This document shows positions 63,024-64,000 of a DNA stretch of 64,000 bases, piece by piece. Both the position numbers and the translations under genes were made by a program. Below the pieces are notes generated by a model. It was given only the letters and a program-made list of their open reading frames with translations, had not been told where the DNA came from and searched no databases. Numbering within the stretch: position 1 is the stretch's first letter; each line of letters begins with the position of its first letter. Source of the DNA: UBA3537 sp964219345 (lineage in GTDB: Bacteria; Bacteroidota; Bacteroidia; Flavobacteriales; Flavobacteriaceae); contig CAXPPN010000021.1 in NCBI GenBank assembly GCA_964219345.1, positions 1 through 64,000 of the forward strand. The letters run 5' to 3'.

Positions 63024-63863
63024 CTATGGAATCCATTTTTTATTAAAATTTGGTGGGCGTTTTTCTAAAAATGCATCTCTACCCTCTTTAGCTTCATCGG
63101 TCATATAGGCCAATCGAGTAGCCTCTCCTGCAAAAACTTGTTGACCAACCATACCATCGTCTGTAAGGTTCATAGCAAATTTTAGCATTTTTATTGAAAT
63201 TGGTGATTTTTCTAAAATTTCTTGTGCCCATTCAAAAGCCGTTTGTTCTAAGTCTTCGTGAGGAATCACTGCATTGACCATACCCATTTCATAGGCTTCT
63301 TGAGCAGAATAATTTCTTCCTAAAAAGAAAATTTCACGTGCTTTTTTTTGACCAACCATTTTGGCTAAATATGCAGATCCATAACCACCATCAAAACTTG
63401 TTACATCAGCATCGGTTTGTTTAAAAATCGCGTGTTCTTTACTCGCTAAGGTCAAATCGCAAACAACATGTAAACTGTGTCCACCTCCAACAGCCCAACC
63501 AGATACAACAGCAATCACAGCTTTTGGCATAAAACGTATAAGACGTTGGACTTCTAAAATATTCAATCGGTGGTAACCATCTTTTCCAACATAGCCTTCA
63601 TGGCCTCTTGCTTTTTGGTCGCCGCCACTACAAAAAGAAAACACGCCATCTTTTGGCGATGGCCCTTCTGAACTCAACAACACAACTCCAATGGAAGTGT
63701 CTTCGTTGGCATCATGAAAAGCAGTTAATAATTCTGATGTTGTTTGAGGACGAAATGCATTTCTAACTTCTGGACGATTGAACGCTATTCGCGCTACTCC
63801 ATTGCACTTTTTGTAAGTGATATCTTCAAATTCAATTGCGGTTTTCCATTGTATTGCACTCAT
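63024..63863 (-). CDS. menB: 1,4-dihydroxy-2-naphthoyl-CoA synthase
   Basis: The 279-residue crotonase-fold enzyme has FNRPEVRNAFRP near residue 30, FCSGGDQKARG near residue 75, AVGGGHSLHVVCDLTLAS near residue 125, and TSFDGGYGSAYLAKMVG near residue 160, all MenB marks. It cyclises o-succinylbenzoyl-CoA, the step after MenE. The start is ATG at 63863; the preceding cvfB-like gene ends 9 bases upstream. Confidence 0.96.
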   Translation of the reverse strand: MSAIQWKTAIEFEDITYKKCNGVARIAFNRPEVRNAFRPQTTSELLTAFHDANEDTSIGVVLLSSEGPSPKDGVFSFCSGGDQKARGHEGYVGKDGYHRLNILEVQRLIRFMPKAVIAVVSGWAVGGGHSLHVVCDLTLASKEHAIFKQTDADVTSFDGGYGSAYLAKMVGQKKAREIFFLGRNYSAQEAYEMGMVNAVIPHEDLEQTAFEWAQEILEKSPISIKMLKFAMNLTDDGMVGQQVFAGEATRLAYMTDEAKEGRDAFLEKRPPNFNKKWIP

Positions 63864-63872
63864 AATTCAGTA

Positions 63873-64000
63873 TTATTTGTTAACTAAATAAATCCCATTG
63901 GATTCAAGACGTACCAAACGCTTTTTATAGAGCGTCCCTAAGGCTTTTTTAAAACTTTTTTTACTCATTTGAACTGTTTCTCTTATTAATTCTGGAGACG
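63873..64000 (-). CDS. C-terminal end of a CvfB-like S1/winged-helix RNA-binding protein (5' part outside window)
   Basis: The frame ending at TAA 63873-63875 encodes about 41 residues: SPELIRETVQMSKKSFKKALG, then LYKKRLVRLESNGIYLV. This helix-turn-helix-like tail matches the winged helix at the end of CvfB/YitL proteins (S1 RNA-binding type), and in Flavobacteriaceae such a gene usually precedes menB. Only the tail is visible, so the assignment is moderate. Confidence 0.65.
   Translation of the reverse strand, partial: SPELIRETVQMSKKSFKKALGTLYKKRLVRLESNGIYLVNK

Noticed and set aside
1..64000. CRISPR arrays, insertion sequences, prophage or toxin-antitoxin genes
   Set aside because: No regularly spaced repeats, transposase, phage structural or toxin-antitoxin motifs were seen on either strand; gene content is core chromosomal throughout.

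Overview
The window is a stretch of ordinary core chromosome from a member of the Flavobacteriaceae (phylum Bacteroidota). The evidence is an AT-rich composition, the almost complete absence of Shine-Dalgarno sequences, and many promoters of the Bacteroidota type (TTG, about 20 bases, TAnnTTTG). Gene families nearly confined to this group are also present: the CCC-motif membrane protein, the CAL67264-type small membrane protein, the DUF6452/DUF6048 pair, the fused E1 alpha/beta 2-oxoacid dehydrogenase and flavobacterial-type RibB. I see no insertion sequence, prophage, CRISPR array or island of foreign composition. Layout, left to right. Positions 1-9300: a nearly complete mnmE, a TlpA-like lipoprotein, a rhomboid protease, a lipid A-type acyltransferase, a decayed DUF2200 fragment, glmM, acpH, and recG with a small membrane protein. 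Positions 9300-18700: a run of plus-strand genes for UvrD-type helicase, threonylcarbamoyl-AMP synthase, UvrA, a LOG-family protein and a large peptidase-like/outer-membrane protein. Positions 18800-26500: the fused branched-chain-type E1, an NhaC antiporter, and a peroxide-defence group (peroxiredoxin, thioredoxin, small protein, then KatG). Positions 26650-32840: ftsK, a LolA-like carrier, an LptF/LptG permease and ribB. Positions 32836-38505: an aminotransferase and a nitroreductase, tRNA-Ser, xerD, ribonuclease Y, a probable structured RNA in the 6S position, zapA and a coiled-coil partner. Positions 38650-46420: an M23 peptidase with a TonB-dependent receptor, a cysteine desulfurase, a calcium-repeat lipoprotein, an Smr protein and two small membrane-protein genes. 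Positions 46450-57350: a prolyl oligopeptidase, ornithine aminotransferase, an MscS-like membrane protein, rlmD with two envelope proteins, ettA with a small membrane protein, a broken DUF3667 gene and a pirin. Positions 57450-64000: an acyl-CoA carboxylase beta subunit, then the convergent menaquinone operon, read leftward as cvfB-like, menB, menA, menC, a CPBP protease and menE. Functional themes are envelope building (acyltransferase, LolA, LptF/G, M23, TonB receptor, lipoproteins), DNA repair and segregation (RecG, UvrD, UvrA, FtsK, XerD), cell division (ZapA, FtsK), oxidative stress defence and menaquinone synthesis. No clear new multi-gene system stands out. The items most worth checking are the putative structured RNA between zapA and rny, the two gene remnants (DUF2200 and DUF3667), the cysteine-rich insertion in ornithine aminotransferase, several enzymes with lost or altered catalytic motifs, and promoters placed so close to start codons that the mRNAs should be nearly leaderless.
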